Below, in pieces: positions 6,485 to 6,776 of a stretch of 6,776 nucleotides of DNA. The position numbers and the translations under genes are program-made. The stretch's first letter is position 1. Each line of letters opens with the position of its first letter. Origin of the DNA: JAVBPA01 sp031549925 (GTDB lineage: Bacteria > Bacillota > Clostridia > Oscillospirales > CAG-272); the NCBI GenBank assembly GCA_031549925.1, contig JAVBPA010000065.1:1-6776 (forward strand). The letters are read 5' to 3'. The notes under the pieces are model-generated. The model was not told the origin of the DNA. It did not search any database and saw only the letters and a list, made by a program, of their open reading frames with translations.

Positions 6485-6776
6485 TTGAAAAAATTTATTA
6501 TAATTATGGCTTGCGCCATATTACTGCCTGTGGTTGCGGCTTGTGCGGACAATAAAAAAGCGGATGAAAATCCATCCGATACGACGGCTGCCGATGTAAA
6601 TTCCGAAAGCACGGAAACAACGTATAATGTATATAAAGATATGCCTGATGATAAATATGACGGATACGAATTTGTAATTTTAACCCGCGACGCTGCTCAT
6701 CATACAAAAGAAGTTTATTCCGAGGGTATTAACGGTGAAGTAGTTAATGACGCGGTTTTTAAAAGAAATTCCGATG
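6485..6776 (+). CDS. Lipoprotein, probable ABC-transporter solute-binding protein (partial, 3' end outside window)
   Basis: The first 97 codons of a gene cut by the window end. Reading from TTG, the protein starts MKKFIIIMACAILLPVVAAC: a basic tip, a hydrophobic core and the lipobox VAAC, so C20 should be lipidated after signal peptidase II cleavage. A low-complexity Asp/Glu/Thr/Ser linker follows (about 21-48). The mature domain opens with DDKYDGYEFVILTRD, then EGINGEVVNDAVFKRNSD. From memory this opening (YDGYEF.ILTRD, later NGE.(I/V)NDA(I/V)..RN) is typical of family-1-like extracellular solute-binding proteins in Clostridia, which capture sugars or oligosaccharides for an ABC importer. 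The 36-nt gap to the upstream GH13 lipoprotein suggests one operon for glycan cleavage and uptake; permease genes would be expected downstream. The lipoprotein call is firm, the binding-protein call is moderate, and the ligand is unknown. Confidence 0.8.
   Translation, partial: MKKFIIIMACAILLPVVAACADNKKADENPSDTTAADVNSESTETTYNVYKDMPDDKYDGYEFVILTRDAAHHTKEVYSEGINGEVVNDAVFKRNSD

Noticed and set aside
6504..6707. Minus-strand frame of 67 aa at the right end
   Set aside because: It is antisense to the signal peptide and mature start of the lipoprotein beginning at 6485, which has a ribosome binding site and lipobox.

Overview
The window looks like a piece of chromosome from a low-GC Firmicute, most likely an uncultured anaerobic member of the Clostridia. 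The reasons are the very AT-rich intergenic DNA, Gram-positive style ribosome binding sites, a secreted zinc amidase for peptidoglycan, lipoproteins with classic lipoboxes, and a sugar-type solute-binding lipoprotein of a kind common in gut Clostridia. The taxonomic placement is inference. No phage, transposase, CRISPR array or rRNA is visible.

Left arm (1-3403), all genes on the minus strand. Bases 1-216 are a perfect-phase tandem array of twelve 18-bp units that runs off the window edge. Next comes a small Cu/Zn superoxide dismutase family protein without a signal peptide, in which the usual active-site arginine position is glycine. Upstream of it is a two-gene ABC transporter of the MacB/FtsX type: permease first, then ATPase, 21 nt apart. 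The permease probably starts at 2978 behind a strong Shine-Dalgarno, not at a GTG 87 nt further upstream, so it would have a long 5' leader containing a small hairpin. Bases 3066-3279 are AT-rich and hold only a candidate promoter for the transporter. A tRNA-Gly(CCC) gene with encoded CCA, its own promoter and a strong intrinsic terminator completes this arm.

Right arm (3423-6776), plus strand. Transcription diverges between the tRNA promoter and a promoter for a membrane-anchored N-acetylmuramoyl-L-alanine amidase (Amidase_3). After 40 nt comes a 638-aa lipoprotein that joins a GH67N-like N-terminal domain to a GH13 (alpha-amylase family) barrel and a C-terminal beta domain. After another 36 nt a second lipoprotein starts at a TTG codon and runs off the end; it resembles an ABC-transporter solute-binding protein. 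The last two genes suggest a cell-surface alpha-glucan cleavage and uptake locus. The amidase may be co-transcribed, but it has an unrelated cell-wall role.

Nothing here is clearly a new biological system. The points most worth a second look are the 18-bp array, the altered SOD active site, and the GH67N-GH13 lipoprotein with its non-canonical conserved region I.
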